A DNA stretch of 64,000 nucleotides from Nocardiopsis ganjiahuensis DSM 45031 (GCF_000341085.1 NZ_ANBA01000002.1:186001-250000), one strand, 5' to 3'. Counted from the first letter of the stretch, positions 44,217-52,995 are shown. Numbers and translations: made by a program. Notes: generated from the letters alone by a model not told the origin.

Positions 44217-45641
44217 CTACAGGTCGATGCCGGTGAGGACGAGGACCCGCTCGTGAGTGAGGTCGGTCATGGCGGCGCGCAGGCCCTCCTTGCCCACACC
44301 CGAGCGCTTGACGCCGCCGTAGGGCATCTGGTCGGCGCGGAAGGTGGGCACGTCACCGATGACCACACCCCCGACCTCCAGCTCCCGGTGGGCGCGGAAG
44401 GCCGTGGGCAGGTCCCGGGTGAAGATCCCGGCCTGGAGGCCGAAGTCGCTGTCGTTGACCGCCGCGAAGGCGGCGTCGGTGTCGGCGACCCGCTGCACGA
44501 CCAGAACCGGACCGAACACCTCCTCGCGCACGACCTTGGCGTCGGAGGGGACGTCGGCCAGGACGGTCGGCGCCACGGTGACGCCGTCACGGGTGCCGCC
44601 GGTCATCAGGCGGGCCCCGGCGGTGACCGCCTCACCGATCCAGGACGAGACCCGGTCCGCCGCGGCCTCGTCGACCAGGGGGCCGACGTCGGTCTTCGGG
44701 TCGGCCGGGTCGCCGGTGCCCAGCGCCTCCACCTGGGCGACCAGGCGCGGGAGGAACTCCTCGTAGACGGACTCGGTGACCACGACCCGCTGCACGCCGA
44801 TGCACACCTGGCCGGCCTGGTTGTTGCCGAACAGCGCCACCCGCTGAGCCGCCCAGTCGAGGTCGGCGTCGTCCAGCACCACGGCCGCGGCGTTGCCGCC
44901 GAGCTCCAGGGTGACGTGCTTGTGCGGGGCGCGCCGCTGGATCTCCCAGCCGAACGGGCCGCCGGTGAAGGAGACCACGGGCAGCCGCTCGTCGGTGATC
45001 AGCGGGGCGGCCAGCTCGTTGGGCATGGGCAGCACCGAGAACATGCCCGCGGGCAGGTCGGTCTCGGCGAGGATCTCACCGAGGAGCAGCGCGGTCATCG
45101 GGGTGGCCGGAGCGGGCTTGAGGACCACCGGCGCGCCCACGGCGATGGCCGGGGCGACCTTGTGGGCGACCAGGTTGAGCGGGAAGTTGAACGGCGAGAT
45201 GCCCAGAACCGGCCCCTTGGGGACCCGGCGGATCATCGCCATCCGCCCGGTGCCGCCCGGGTCGGTGTCCAGGCGCTGGAGCTCTCCGCTGTCCCGGCGG
45301 GTCTCCTCGGCGGCCCAGCGGAACACCGAGACGGCGCGCCCGGCCTCGGCGCGGGCCCACTTGATCGGCTTGCCGCTCTCGGCGGTGATGACCTGGGCGA
45401 TCTCCTCCGCGCGCTCTCCGATGCGCCGGGAGATGTGGTCGAGGGCCCCGGCGCGGACGTGCGCGGGCAGGGCTGCGGCCTCGGCTGCCACCGCGTGCGC
45501 GGCGGCGACGGCGGCCTCCACCTGGGCCTCGGTGGGCACGGAGACGACACCGGCCGCCTCACCGGTGTAGGGATTGAGGACGGTCATTTCGGTGTCGCCG
45601 GTCGCGGCGGTACCGGCCAGCCAGAAGGGGTGCGTGGTCAT
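44217..45641 (-). CDS. NAD(P)-dependent aldehyde dehydrogenase
   Basis: A 474-residue ALDH-superfamily enzyme. The catalytic Cys lies in NNQAGQVCIGVQRVVV, the general base Glu in VTLELGGNAAAVVLDDADLD and the nucleotide-binding segment is PKGPVLGISPFNFPLN with KPAPATPMTAL. EEVFGPVLVV near the C-terminus is also typical. It oxidises an aldehyde to its acid; the substrate is not clear. The ATG at 45639-45641 gives the standard length; an extension to 45716 lacks family resemblance. It has no obvious operon partner. Confidence 0.9.
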   Translation of the reverse strand: MTTHPFWLAGTAATGDTEMTVLNPYTGEAAGVVSVPTEAQVEAAVAAAHAVAAEAAALPAHVRAGALDHISRRIGERAEEIAQVITAESGKPIKWARAEAGRAVSVFRWAAEETRRDSGELQRLDTDPGGTGRMAMIRRVPKGPVLGISPFNFPLNLVAHKVAPAIAVGAPVVLKPAPATPMTALLLGEILAETDLPAGMFSVLPMPNELAAPLITDERLPVVSFTGGPFGWEIQRRAPHKHVTLELGGNAAAVVLDDADLDWAAQRVALFGNNQAGQVCIGVQRVVVTESVYEEFLPRLVAQVEALGTGDPADPKTDVGPLVDEAAADRVSSWIGEAVTAGARLMTGGTRDGVTVAPTVLADVPSDAKVVREEVFGPVLVVQRVADTDAAFAAVNDSDFGLQAGIFTRDLPTAFRAHRELEVGGVVIGDVPTFRADQMPYGGVKRSGVGKEGLRAAMTDLTHERVLVLTGIDL

Positions 45642-45830
45642 GTCGGCGACGCTAACCCCCGCCCCGCTCCCCCGGCCTTGTCCACAGTTGCCAATCCGGA
45701 CCCCGGCGTTGGCCACTGTGGCGCATCCGGGGCGAAGTTCTCCTCGGTTCGGTGTTTGAACCGCGGGACGGCAACCCGGTCAAGGGATCTTTGGTCAACC
45801 GGCTGGCGTCTGGACGATCCTTGATACACA

Positions 45831-47723
45831 GTGGTGAGGGAGGGCTCTGCCAGCACCGACTCCGGGGAGACCACTGGGCCAGACCCCTCGGGTCCGCCGC
45901 CGACGGGAACCCAGGAGTGCCCATTGCCGCTCGTCTACCGCACGCTCGTCGCCGTCCCGGACGACGACAGGGACCTCGTCGCCGTCACCTCGGCCGTCCT
46001 CTCCCGTTGGTTGAGCAAACGCGGCAACTCGGGCGCGCGCGTGGACTTCGCCGCCTCGGGCCGCTACGAGCTGAGCCACAGGTCCCGTGCCCTGGTCGCG
46101 CGGCACGACAACGCCGACGAGGGCCTCACCTTCCTCCGGCTGACCACCGAGTCCGACAAGGCGGACGGGGTGTGGCGGACCCTGGCCACCGTCGTCGTCG
46201 ACCCCGAACTCTCCCCGTGGAACTACGTGTGGCTCGACATGACCGTCGATCCCACGGCCGCCGCCGACACCCCCGACGCGCCCCGGTTGGACGTGATGCC
46301 GCCCGAGGCGGCCCGCATGCTGCTGGAGGCGGTCGGCGCCCACGACGGCGCGCACCCGCTGCCGTCCGCCCCCAGGATCGTGCGCGGCCGGGACGAGGCC
46401 GACGTGGCGGCCCTGATCTCGACCGTCCTCGACCCCCTGCGAAGGCTGGCGGTCGTCGCCACCGGAGCGCCCCGGGACGTGACCGTCGCCGACTGGCGCA
46501 ACGCGATGGCGGGGACCCTGTCCCGCTGCACCGGCATGTGCGCCGGGTACGTGCTGGACGGGGCCGCCCTGGACCGGGTGGGCGGCCTGCTCCCCCGTGA
46601 CCTGGACATCCCGGCAGGCGGCGTGCGTACGTTCTTACCAGGGGTGGACCCAGCCGACGAGGCGGACGCCCAGCGCCACCCGCGGATGAGCCCGACCACC
46701 CTGGACACCGCACGCGACGGCGACCGCGTCCGCAACTGGGTGGGAGCGGCCCTGTCCCGCAAGGTGCGTGACAACGCCGTCGGGCTGGTCCTGCCCGAAG
46801 CCCTCAGGGCGATCGACGCCCTCCTGTCGGAGGAGACCGACGACCTGCGCCGAGGACCCGACACCGTTCCCCCGCTCCCCCAGCAGTCACCGCCCACAGG
46901 ATCGGGGAACGTCATCACACACCAGTCCGAGCGGGACTCGGTCACCATGGCGGAGCTGGCCGCCGCACAGCTCCAGGAGGAACAGACACAGCGGCTCCGG
47001 GAAGAGGTGCGCAGGCTCAGCGCGCGGATCGGGGAGCTGTCGGAGGAACGCCAGGCGCTGCTCGCGGAGACCGCCGACCTGGCCGAGGAACTGGACGCGG
47101 CCCGTGAGGAGCGCCGCACCGCCCTCTACGAGGTGCGGTGGCTGCGCGACCGGGCACGGGAGGCGGGCCTGTTCCGGCTGGCCGCGACCCCGGCCCCGCG
47201 CGACCCCGAGCACCGGCCGCCGTCCAGCGTGGCGGAGCTGCTGGAACGGATCACCGACGGTTCGGCCCTGCCGCACCTGTTCTTCACCATCGAGGCCCAG
47301 ACGGTGTACGAACTGTCCGACAGCCGCAAGGAGGCCCTGTGGGTGACCCGGGCCTGGGAGGCGCTGCTGGCCCTGAACGACTACGCCCGCTACCAGTTCG
47401 ACAACCCCGGCAGCGGTCTGGGCTTCCACTCCTACCTGCGCGACCCCCCGAACGGCTACCGGGTGATCCCGGTCAAGCGGCTGGCCTCACAGGAGTCGGA
47501 CTACGTCCGCAACCGGGGCAAGCTCCAGGAGAAGCGGGTGTTCCGGGTGCCGACCGAGGTGGCCCCCGACGGCCGGGTGCCGATGTACGCGCACATCAAA
47601 CTGGACATCGAGTACGGCATCTGCCCCCGGCTGTACTTCTTCCCGCACCTGGGCCCGGACACCACCAACCGGGTGTACGTGGGTTACCTGGGCCGCCACC
47701 TCCCCGTCCAGCAGTCGAACTGA
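45831..47723 (+). CDS. Large coiled-coil protein of unknown function
   Basis: A 630-residue protein I do not recognise. The N-terminal 330 residues are globular and rich in Arg and Asp (VYRTLVAVPDDDRDLVAVTS, then SHRSRALVARHDNADEGLT). A coiled coil spans about 370-435 (AAAQLQEEQTQRLREEVRRL and following heptads). A C-terminal domain of about 180 residues starts at SSVAELLERITDGSALPHLFF, with VYELSDSRKEALWVTRAWEAL and the closing RLYFFPHLGPDTTNRVYVGYLGRHL. The ending looks like a small alpha/beta RelE-like fold, but this is only an impression. No membrane span or signal peptide is seen. The GTG at 45831 is a tentative start. Confidence 0.75.
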   Translation: MVREGSASTDSGETTGPDPSGPPPTGTQECPLPLVYRTLVAVPDDDRDLVAVTSAVLSRWLSKRGNSGARVDFAASGRYELSHRSRALVARHDNADEGLTFLRLTTESDKADGVWRTLATVVVDPELSPWNYVWLDMTVDPTAAADTPDAPRLDVMPPEAARMLLEAVGAHDGAHPLPSAPRIVRGRDEADVAALISTVLDPLRRLAVVATGAPRDVTVADWRNAMAGTLSRCTGMCAGYVLDGAALDRVGGLLPRDLDIPAGGVRTFLPGVDPADEADAQRHPRMSPTTLDTARDGDRVRNWVGAALSRKVRDNAVGLVLPEALRAIDALLSEETDDLRRGPDTVPPLPQQSPPTGSGNVITHQSERDSVTMAELAAAQLQEEQTQRLREEVRRLSARIGELSEERQALLAETADLAEELDAAREERRTALYEVRWLRDRAREAGLFRLAATPAPRDPEHRPPSSVAELLERITDGSALPHLFFTIEAQTVYELSDSRKEALWVTRAWEALLALNDYARYQFDNPGSGLGFHSYLRDPPNGYRVIPVKRLASQESDYVRNRGKLQEKRVFRVPTEVAPDGRVPMYAHIKLDIEYGICPRLYFFPHLGPDTTNRVYVGYLGRHLPVQQSN

Positions 47724-47853
47724 ACCGGGACCGGACCGCCGCAGAGTCTCGAACCGGGTGGCCGAACCTCATGGAGCATGGCCGCCGACCGGCCGACCGG
47801 CCACGGATCCGAGCACCCCGCGAATGAGAACCACGGTGGAGTGAGCTGAGCGT

Positions 47854-47882
47854 TTGAAGACGGCGAGGCGGGCAGCGACAAT
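47854..47882 (+). promoter_or_regulatory. Leaderless promoter of the APH-type kinase gene
   Basis: TTGAAG (47854-47859) and GACAAT (47877-47882) are 17 bases apart, and GTG follows seven bases after the -10 box. This is the standard layout for a leaderless transcript. Confidence 0.6.
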
Positions 47883-47889
47883 CGGTCCG

Positions 47890-48768
47890 GTGACTTCTCC
47901 ACCGCAGAGTCGGGCGCGTGCTGAGCGGCTCGATGCCGCCCGGACGATCGACGCCCTTCACACCCGGACCGGTGTCCGCTTGGTCCTGGAAGCCCTCTGC
48001 CCGGGCGGGCAGGTGGGTGCAGCCTATGTGCGCTGGCCCGACGGCCACCGCTCCGTCCTCACACGGCGACCGCACAGCCAGGCGGCGGACATGCGGGCAG
48101 GACCGCTCGCCGTTACCGAAGCGCTGCGGTCGGCAGGTTATCCGGCGCCGGCTACCGAGCTGATCGCCCAGGTCGGCCACGCGGTGGTCATGGTGCAAGA
48201 GCTCCTGCCGGGCACGAAGATCGACCACCTGGACCACCGCGGCCTGGACCAGGCGCTCGAACTCAACCAGTTGCAGGCCGATCGGCTCGCCGACCGCCCC
48301 GATGTCCCGACAGCGGAGTTCCACCTTCGTGAGGACGGGCCCGGATATTGCCTGCACGACCCTCTGCGTCAGCACAACCGCCGCAGTGCCGAACTCGAAC
48401 GTCGGATCACCGCTGTCGGCGCGGACCACCCCGACCGGATGGCCGGGCACGACGCCGTGCACCTGGACTTCCACCCCGGCAACCTCCTGGCGGCCGACGG
48501 CTCGATCACCGGCGTCGTCGACTGGGACGGTGCCGCCCGCGGTGATCGACGATTCGACTTGGTGACCCTGCGATTCGGCGTTCACTCGAAGGAAGCCGAC
48601 CCGGGGGTGACACGGCGTCTCGACGCTGTCCTCGATGCGCTGCCCGAGGACGTCCTGCGGCCCGCATGGGCTCACATGAGCCTTCGCATGGTCGACTGGG
48701 CCATCAGACACTTCACCCCGGCGGACGTGGAGCACTGGCTGGACCTCGCCGAACAACGCGTGGACTGA
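47890..48768 (+). CDS. APH-family phosphotransferase (second copy)
   Basis: A 292-residue kinase-fold protein. The catalytic loop is HLDFHPGNLLAADG and the metal-binding motif is VVDWDGAARGDRRFDLVTL. VMVQELLPG in the middle is the usual hinge. It is diverged from the other APH-like protein at 20.5 kb, so not a recent duplicate. The GTG at 47890 is placed by a leaderless promoter. The substrate is unknown; antibiotic resistance should not be assumed. Confidence 0.82.
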   Translation: MTSPPQSRARAERLDAARTIDALHTRTGVRLVLEALCPGGQVGAAYVRWPDGHRSVLTRRPHSQAADMRAGPLAVTEALRSAGYPAPATELIAQVGHAVVMVQELLPGTKIDHLDHRGLDQALELNQLQADRLADRPDVPTAEFHLREDGPGYCLHDPLRQHNRRSAELERRITAVGADHPDRMAGHDAVHLDFHPGNLLAADGSITGVVDWDGAARGDRRFDLVTLRFGVHSKEADPGVTRRLDAVLDALPEDVLRPAWAHMSLRMVDWAIRHFTPADVEHWLDLAEQRVD

Positions 48769-48895
48769 CGGCACCTGAGGAGATGACACGACCGTGGGAC
48801 GGAACCCTCCGGCCAGGGCGTGAGACCACCGGGGAGACCTCGGTCCACGGCACCGCTCCATGCCACGCGAGCGGCGAGATCCTCCAGGGCCGCCC

Positions 48896-49492
48896 TCAGA
48901 CCACCCGGTGGCCGTAGGAGTCGGACAGCGCGGCCAGGTCCGGCTCGCCGTGGCGTTCCACCAGCTCCTTGAAGCGGAGCTCCTTGTCCGGGCCGAAGCG
49001 CCGCACCTTGGCCGCGAAGGAGGCCGCGGTGAGGAAGACCGGGGGCTCGGACTTGCTGTGGAACTTGTCCGCGTACATGACCAGCTCCTCCTCGGGGGAC
49101 TCGGCGAGGTAGTCGGCGACCGGGACGGGCAGCCCCTGGGAACGCACGTCCTCACTGGTCAACCCCACACCCGTGTGGTGCGAGCAGAACCGGCACAGGG
49201 TCTCTGAGAGCCCTTCCTCCGCCAGGAGCTCGTGGCCGAGCACCCCGTGGCTGACGTACCGGGAACCGTCGAGCCGACCGTCGGGGCCGTACAGCCGGTA
49301 GACGCCGATGTCGTGGAGCAGGCATCCGGCGCGGACGAGGTCGGCGTTCACACCCGGGGCGGCGCGGACGAGGAGCTGTTCGGCCGCCTCGCACACGGCC
49401 CGGCAGTGGGTGTACACGCGCTCGAAGGCCTCGGGGGTGGGCGCGTGGCGCTCGTGGAGGGCCCGGATCTGTTCGTCGGTGGGGATCAGCAC
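48896..49492 (-). CDS. HD-domain hydrolase
   Basis: A 198-residue metal-dependent phosphohydrolase. The HD pair is His60-Asp61 in GCLLHDIGVYRLYG, preceded by His29 (VYTHCRAVCE). A later His pair (SHGVLGHELL, SHHTGVG) and an Asp in MYADKFHSKSE complete the site. It could hydrolyse nucleotides or similar phosphates. The GTG at 49490-49492 follows a -10-like TAGTGT by seven bases, so the transcript is probably leaderless. Divergent from the next gene, 54 bases away. Confidence 0.85.
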   Translation of the reverse strand: MLIPTDEQIRALHERHAPTPEAFERVYTHCRAVCEAAEQLLVRAAPGVNADLVRAGCLLHDIGVYRLYGPDGRLDGSRYVSHGVLGHELLAEEGLSETLCRFCSHHTGVGLTSEDVRSQGLPVPVADYLAESPEEELVMYADKFHSKSEPPVFLTAASFAAKVRRFGPDKELRFKELVERHGEPDLAALSDSYGHRVV

Positions 49493-49499
49493 CCTCAGA

Positions 49500-49505
49500 A
49501 CACTA
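49500..49505 (-). promoter_or_regulatory. Leaderless -10 box of the HD-domain gene
   Basis: On the minus strand TAGTGT sits seven bases before GTG at 49492. Together with TACCCT on the plus strand it makes a compact divergent promoter pair. Confidence 0.5.
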
Positions 49506-49533
49506 GTCAGGATCGTGTTCCGGTGAGCGCGCG

Positions 49534-49539
49534 TACCCT
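49534..49539 (+). promoter_or_regulatory. Leaderless -10 box of the glycosylase-like gene
   Basis: TACCCT fits TAnnnT and lies seven bases before the GTG at 49547. Confidence 0.5.
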
Positions 49540-49546
49540 GGGGGCC

Positions 49547-50431
49547 GTGACGGGAACGAGTACCGGGGTCCTGACGGGCCTGGCGGAGACGGAGTGGCGC
49601 GAGCGCGCCGAGCTGCACGAGCGGCGCGTGGACGCGCTGGTCGGCGACCACCTGCGGCGCAGGAGCGCGGGCGAGCGGCACCCCGTCGAGGACTTCCTGT
49701 TCACCTACTACAACCTCAAACCGTCACAGCTGCGGCGCTGGCACCCCGGCGCGGGTTCGGTGCTCCTCGGCGAGGGCGCCCGCGAGCGGCTCTCGGAGCG
49801 CTTCTACACCGAACTCCCCGGCGGGGTGGGGCTGGACGTACCGGCGTTCCTGGCCGCCCGGCCGGTGCTGGACTTCGTGGAGCGCCTGCTGTCCTCGGTG
49901 GCCGAGCGCCCCGCGCACCTGGGCTGTTTCGGACTGCACGAGTGGGCGATGGTGTACCGGACCGAGGAGGTCCGGCACGGCCAGGTGCCGCTGCGGCTGG
50001 GCCACGAGGGCACCGACCGGGTCGTGGAGTCGCACCGCGTCCAGTGCTCGCACTTCGACGCGTTCCGGTTCTTCACCGCTCCCGCGCGCCCGCTCAACAC
50101 CCTGCAGCCCACCCGGGAGCGCCAGGCGGAGCTGGACCAGCCGGGCTGCCTGCACGCCAACATGGACCTGTACAAGTGGGCGTACAAGCTCACCCCTGCC
50201 GTGCCCTCGGAGCTGGTGGCGGACTGCTTCGAGCTCTCGAAGGAGATCCGGGTGCTGGACATGCGCGCCTCGCCGTACGACCTGCGGGAGTGGGGGTACG
50301 AGCCGGTGCGGATCGAGACCGCCGAGGGCAAGGCGGCCTACATGGACCACCAGCGCGACTTCGCCGAACGCGGCGCGGTGCTGCGCGAGCGGGTCCTGGC
50401 CGTGTGCCGGGAGCTTCGCGCGGCGGTCTGA
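49547..50431 (+). CDS. Protein annotated elsewhere as 3-methyladenine DNA glycosylase (actinobacterial family)
   Basis: A 294-residue protein. HPVEDFLFTYYNLKPSQLRRWHPG, LGCFGLHEWAMVYR, QVPLRLG, CSHFDAFRFFTAPARPLNTL and QPGCLHANMDLYKWAYKL are diagnostic of a family widely labelled 3-methyladenine DNA glycosylase in actinomycete genomes. I know of no experiment supporting that name, and no helix-hairpin-helix or AlkA-like catalytic motif is visible. I treat the function as unverified. GTG at 49547, probably leaderless. Confidence 0.8.
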   Translation: MTGTSTGVLTGLAETEWRERAELHERRVDALVGDHLRRRSAGERHPVEDFLFTYYNLKPSQLRRWHPGAGSVLLGEGARERLSERFYTELPGGVGLDVPAFLAARPVLDFVERLLSSVAERPAHLGCFGLHEWAMVYRTEEVRHGQVPLRLGHEGTDRVVESHRVQCSHFDAFRFFTAPARPLNTLQPTRERQAELDQPGCLHANMDLYKWAYKLTPAVPSELVADCFELSKEIRVLDMRASPYDLREWGYEPVRIETAEGKAAYMDHQRDFAERGAVLRERVLAVCRELRAAV

Positions 50432-50445
50432 GTGCCCCGGACCGA

Positions 50446-50859
50446 TCAGGGCAGGTCGGCTCGGCCCGCCTCCCGGACCTCGCGGGCCCGGGCCACCTTG
50501 TGCGCACGCCACATGCCGAAAGTCAGCAGCAGCATGCCGAGCCCCATGGGCACGAGCAGGGCCGCGATCTGTCCGTTCGGGGTCGTCGCCACCGGAATCA
50601 GGACCAGCGAGGGCAGGCAGGCGATCCCGGCCATGACCGACCAGCGGGCGGCGAGCCCGTGCACGGTGTACCAGGCGAAGTCGCTGGAGTACGTGTAGGC
50701 GGTCCGGATGCCGAAGAACCCGTTCGGCTTGATCCGCCGTCGGGCTCCCAGCACCCCCATCAGCACCAGCACGACCGCCATGACCACCACGCTCGACATG
50801 ACCAGGACGAACGGGATCAGGGGCATCATCTGGTCGGTGTTCTCGGCCAGCGGATTCAC
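50446..50859 (-). CDS. SdpI-family immunity-type membrane protein (copy 1)
   Basis: A 137-residue protein with four predicted membrane spans. The SdpI signature is KPNGFFGIRTAYTYSSDFAWYTVH in the middle, where FGIRTxYT...WYxVH is conserved. SdpI in Bacillus subtilis protects producer cells from the SDP toxin and also signals to SdpR. The GTG at 50857-50859 lies eight bases after AAGGA; GTGs at 50865 and 50874 are in frame. It is the last gene of the toxin cluster, 28 bases after the DCC protein. A second SdpI lies upstream. Confidence 0.85.
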   Translation of the reverse strand: MNPLAENTDQMMPLIPFVLVMSSVVVMAVVLVLMGVLGARRRIKPNGFFGIRTAYTYSSDFAWYTVHGLAARWSVMAGIACLPSLVLIPVATTPNGQIAALLVPMGLGMLLLTFGMWRAHKVARAREVREAGRADLP

Positions 50860-50886
50860 GGTCACTTCCTTCACTGCTGCTGCGTT

Positions 50887-51303
50887 CTACTGCCTCGGGT
50901 CGGGTGGGGAGGGGAGGGCGCAGGCGGCGGTCCCGCCGGGGAGCCGGTACCGGTTGGCGGCCACCACCCGGTAGGCGGCGCGGTTGAGCACGCGCACCCC
51001 GGGCAGCAGCATGATGCGGCCGAGGACCCGGGCGGGCAGGCCCGCCCCCAGAAGGACCCCGGCGACCGCGTCACCACCGGCGAGCAGGCTCCCGTCCGGA
51101 GACACGAGCCAGGCCTGTTCGTCGGTCTGTTCGGGGGTCAGTCCCACGGCGGCCAGATCGACGTCCTGCCAGGCCGCGAAGGCGGTTCGAGTGCGGAGGC
51201 GGTTCTGGGCGAAGCCGACCGCCCGCTGGCAGAAGCCGCAGTCCCGGTCGTACAGGAACAACCCCGCCCCGGATGGTCCGTTCTTGTCCACTGTGTCTCC
51301 CAT
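50887..51303 (-). CDS. DCC-family thiol-disulfide oxidoreductase
   Basis: A 138-residue protein with the DxDCxxC motif DRDCGFCQRAVGF at about residues 20-31, the hallmark of the DCC (DUF393) family, and the family-typical segments RTAFAAWQDVDLAAVGL and AWLVSPDGSLLAGGDAVAGVL. The CxxC pair should be redox-active. No signal peptide is seen, so the reaction is probably cytoplasmic or at the membrane face. Its place between two SdpI genes suggests work on the Cys-containing SdpC-like peptide or its export apparatus; this is inference. ATG at 51303. Confidence 0.85.
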   Translation of the reverse strand: MGDTVDKNGPSGAGLFLYDRDCGFCQRAVGFAQNRLRTRTAFAAWQDVDLAAVGLTPEQTDEQAWLVSPDGSLLAGGDAVAGVLLGAGLPARVLGRIMLLPGVRVLNRAAYRVVAANRYRLPGGTAACALPSPPDPRQ

Positions 51304-51341
51304 ACCCCCATCCTTCCCTCAAAGGTTCGCCCCCAGCCGGG

Positions 51342-51388
51342 GGTGTCCGGTGTCGGCCCTCACAACCGCGGGCCCGGAAACGGACACC
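51342..51388 (-). terminator. Hairpin between the second SdpI gene and the DCC gene
   Basis: GGTGTCCG (51342-51349) pairs with CGGACACC (51381-51388), with inner GGCCC/GGGCC. It may split the cluster into two transcripts or attenuate the distal genes. Confidence 0.5.
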
Positions 51389-51448
51389 GCCGCCATCCTG
51401 CACCACCGACCTCCCCCTCCAACAGGGACAGAGGTCATGAGAGACCCG

Positions 51449-51877
51449 TCATGCACCCTCGGCGCCGGCCCGGCTCCGGTCGGCGGCCCGGGCGGTTCTG
51501 TGCGCCCGCCACGAGCCGGCGAGGAGCAGTGCGACACCGATCGCCATCGGCACCAGCAGCGCGACCATCTGAAGGTCCGGCCCCTGTGCCAGGGGCACGA
51601 GGGCCAGGGAAGTGGCCATGACCACGCCGGCGGCCATCGTCCAGGGGGCGGAGAGCCGGTGGACGGTGTACCAGGCCCTGTCGTCGCCCAGGGTGTAGGC
51701 GGTCCGGATGCCGAAGGCGACGTTGGGTCTGATCCGGCCGCGCGCGCCCAGCCAGGCCACGGAGCACAGGGCCGCCACCATGGCGACCACCGACGCCAGG
51801 AGCAGGTACAGCGGCCAGCCGGTCAGCGGAGGGTCCGATGATGCCAGGACCGTGCCGTGGACGGAGGTGATGAGCAC
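51449..51877 (-). CDS. SdpI-family immunity-type membrane protein (copy 2)
   Basis: A 142-residue paralogue with the same spans and signature (RPNVAFGIRTAYTLGDDRAWYTVH). Identity to copy 1 is moderate, so the two may protect against different toxin forms or one may be a sensor. GTG at 51875-51877. It follows the SdpB-like gene by 57 bases. Confidence 0.85.
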   Translation of the reverse strand: MLITSVHGTVLASSDPPLTGWPLYLLLASVVAMVAALCSVAWLGARGRIRPNVAFGIRTAYTLGDDRAWYTVHRLSAPWTMAAGVVMATSLALVPLAQGPDLQMVALLVPMAIGVALLLAGSWRAHRTARAADRSRAGAEGA

Positions 51878-51933
51878 TGGGACGACCCCTCTCGTGTTCT
51901 TCGGGTTTCGCGGGAATCGGGCCCGCGGGTCTT

Positions 51934-52995
51934 CTAGTCGGCGGGTACGGGCTCGGGATCCGGGACGGGCTCACGAGCGGCACTGGCACCCGTCTGGGCC
52001 GTCGTCGTGTCCTTCACGCCGGTCTCACCTCCGGTCCTCTCTCCGGTCCTCCCGCCGACCCTCCTGCTCACCCATCCGGTCAGGGCCTCCGGCAGGGGGT
52101 CACCCGGGCGCAGCAGGTAGAGCACGAGGGCGCCGAACATGATGGTGGAGAAGCCCGGCAGTCCCATGAGCACGGCAATGCCCAGGTGGAGGGCGACACC
52201 CAGGCCGAGCCCGAGCCGCCGCAGCATCGGTCCGGCGAACAGACAACAGGCGAGGAAGAACTCCAGGGCCAGCGTCCCCCAGGTCAGGGACGCGACCACG
52301 ACACCGTGCGACAGCAGCCACGACATCGGCGCGTACAGGGGCTCGGGGACCGCGAAGGTGGGGAACATGGTCCAGTACCAGAGGGCGGTCCCGTCCCGCC
52401 ACTGCACCACGGCGAGCTTGCCGACGCTGGCGTGGAAGTAGATGACGCACACCTGGAACCAGAGCAGCAGGAGCACGAAGCCGTTGGCGACGCGCAACCC
52501 GGGGGACCTGCGCCCGGCCCCGGTGTCGGTGGTCCAGTGCCAGCGGCGCCGGTCGGTCAGGCACAGCGGCAGGAGGAGCAGCGTGAGGACGGCGGCGACC
52601 TGGTCACCGCCGTCCATGGCGTTGCTGGAGGAGTAGACCGAGAAGGACACCCACCAGTGCGGGACGGCCGTCCACCGCGGCGCGAACCCCGAGGCGACGA
52701 CCACCAGGATCGCGACGGCCGCCCACCGTGCGGCCTCCAGCTGATCCAGGGGTGCCAGGCAGAAGAGCCCCGCCGACCCCAGGACGCCCTCGCAGAGCCG
52801 GCCGTCGGGCCTGGGCGGACTGACGTAGAACAGGTGCTGGACCGGGGTGGAGACCAGGGCGATCAGGGTCCCGACCGCGAGCAGGGTCCGGGCCAGGCCC
52901 AGGGCGGGGTTGTGCGGCGTGTGGTCCAGCATCCTGACCACGACGCGGTCACGCCAGGCGGCGAGAGGGCCTGCCGGCCGGTTGCCGGTACTCAC
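51934..52995 (-). CDS. sdpB: SdpB-like HTTM-domain membrane protein
   Basis: A 353-residue polytopic protein with about eight membrane spans. The HTTM (horizontally transferred transmembrane) features are GLARTLLAVGTLIALVSTPVQHLF near the start, then VSFSVYSSSNAMDGGDQVAAVLTLLL, CVIYFHASVGKLAVVQWRDGTALWYW and ALEFFLACCLFAGPMLRRLGL. HTTM is also found in vitamin K-dependent gamma-glutamyl carboxylase. In B. subtilis SdpB works with SdpA to mature the SDP peptide. A disordered acidic C-terminus follows residue 320. ATG overlaps the SdpA stop by four bases. Confidence 0.85.
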   Translation of the reverse strand: MSTGNRPAGPLAAWRDRVVVRMLDHTPHNPALGLARTLLAVGTLIALVSTPVQHLFYVSPPRPDGRLCEGVLGSAGLFCLAPLDQLEAARWAAVAILVVVASGFAPRWTAVPHWWVSFSVYSSSNAMDGGDQVAAVLTLLLLPLCLTDRRRWHWTTDTGAGRRSPGLRVANGFVLLLLWFQVCVIYFHASVGKLAVVQWRDGTALWYWTMFPTFAVPEPLYAPMSWLLSHGVVVASLTWGTLALEFFLACCLFAGPMLRRLGLGLGVALHLGIAVLMGLPGFSTIMFGALVLYLLRPGDPLPEALTGWVSRRVGGRTGERTGGETGVKDTTTAQTGASAAREPVPDPEPVPAD

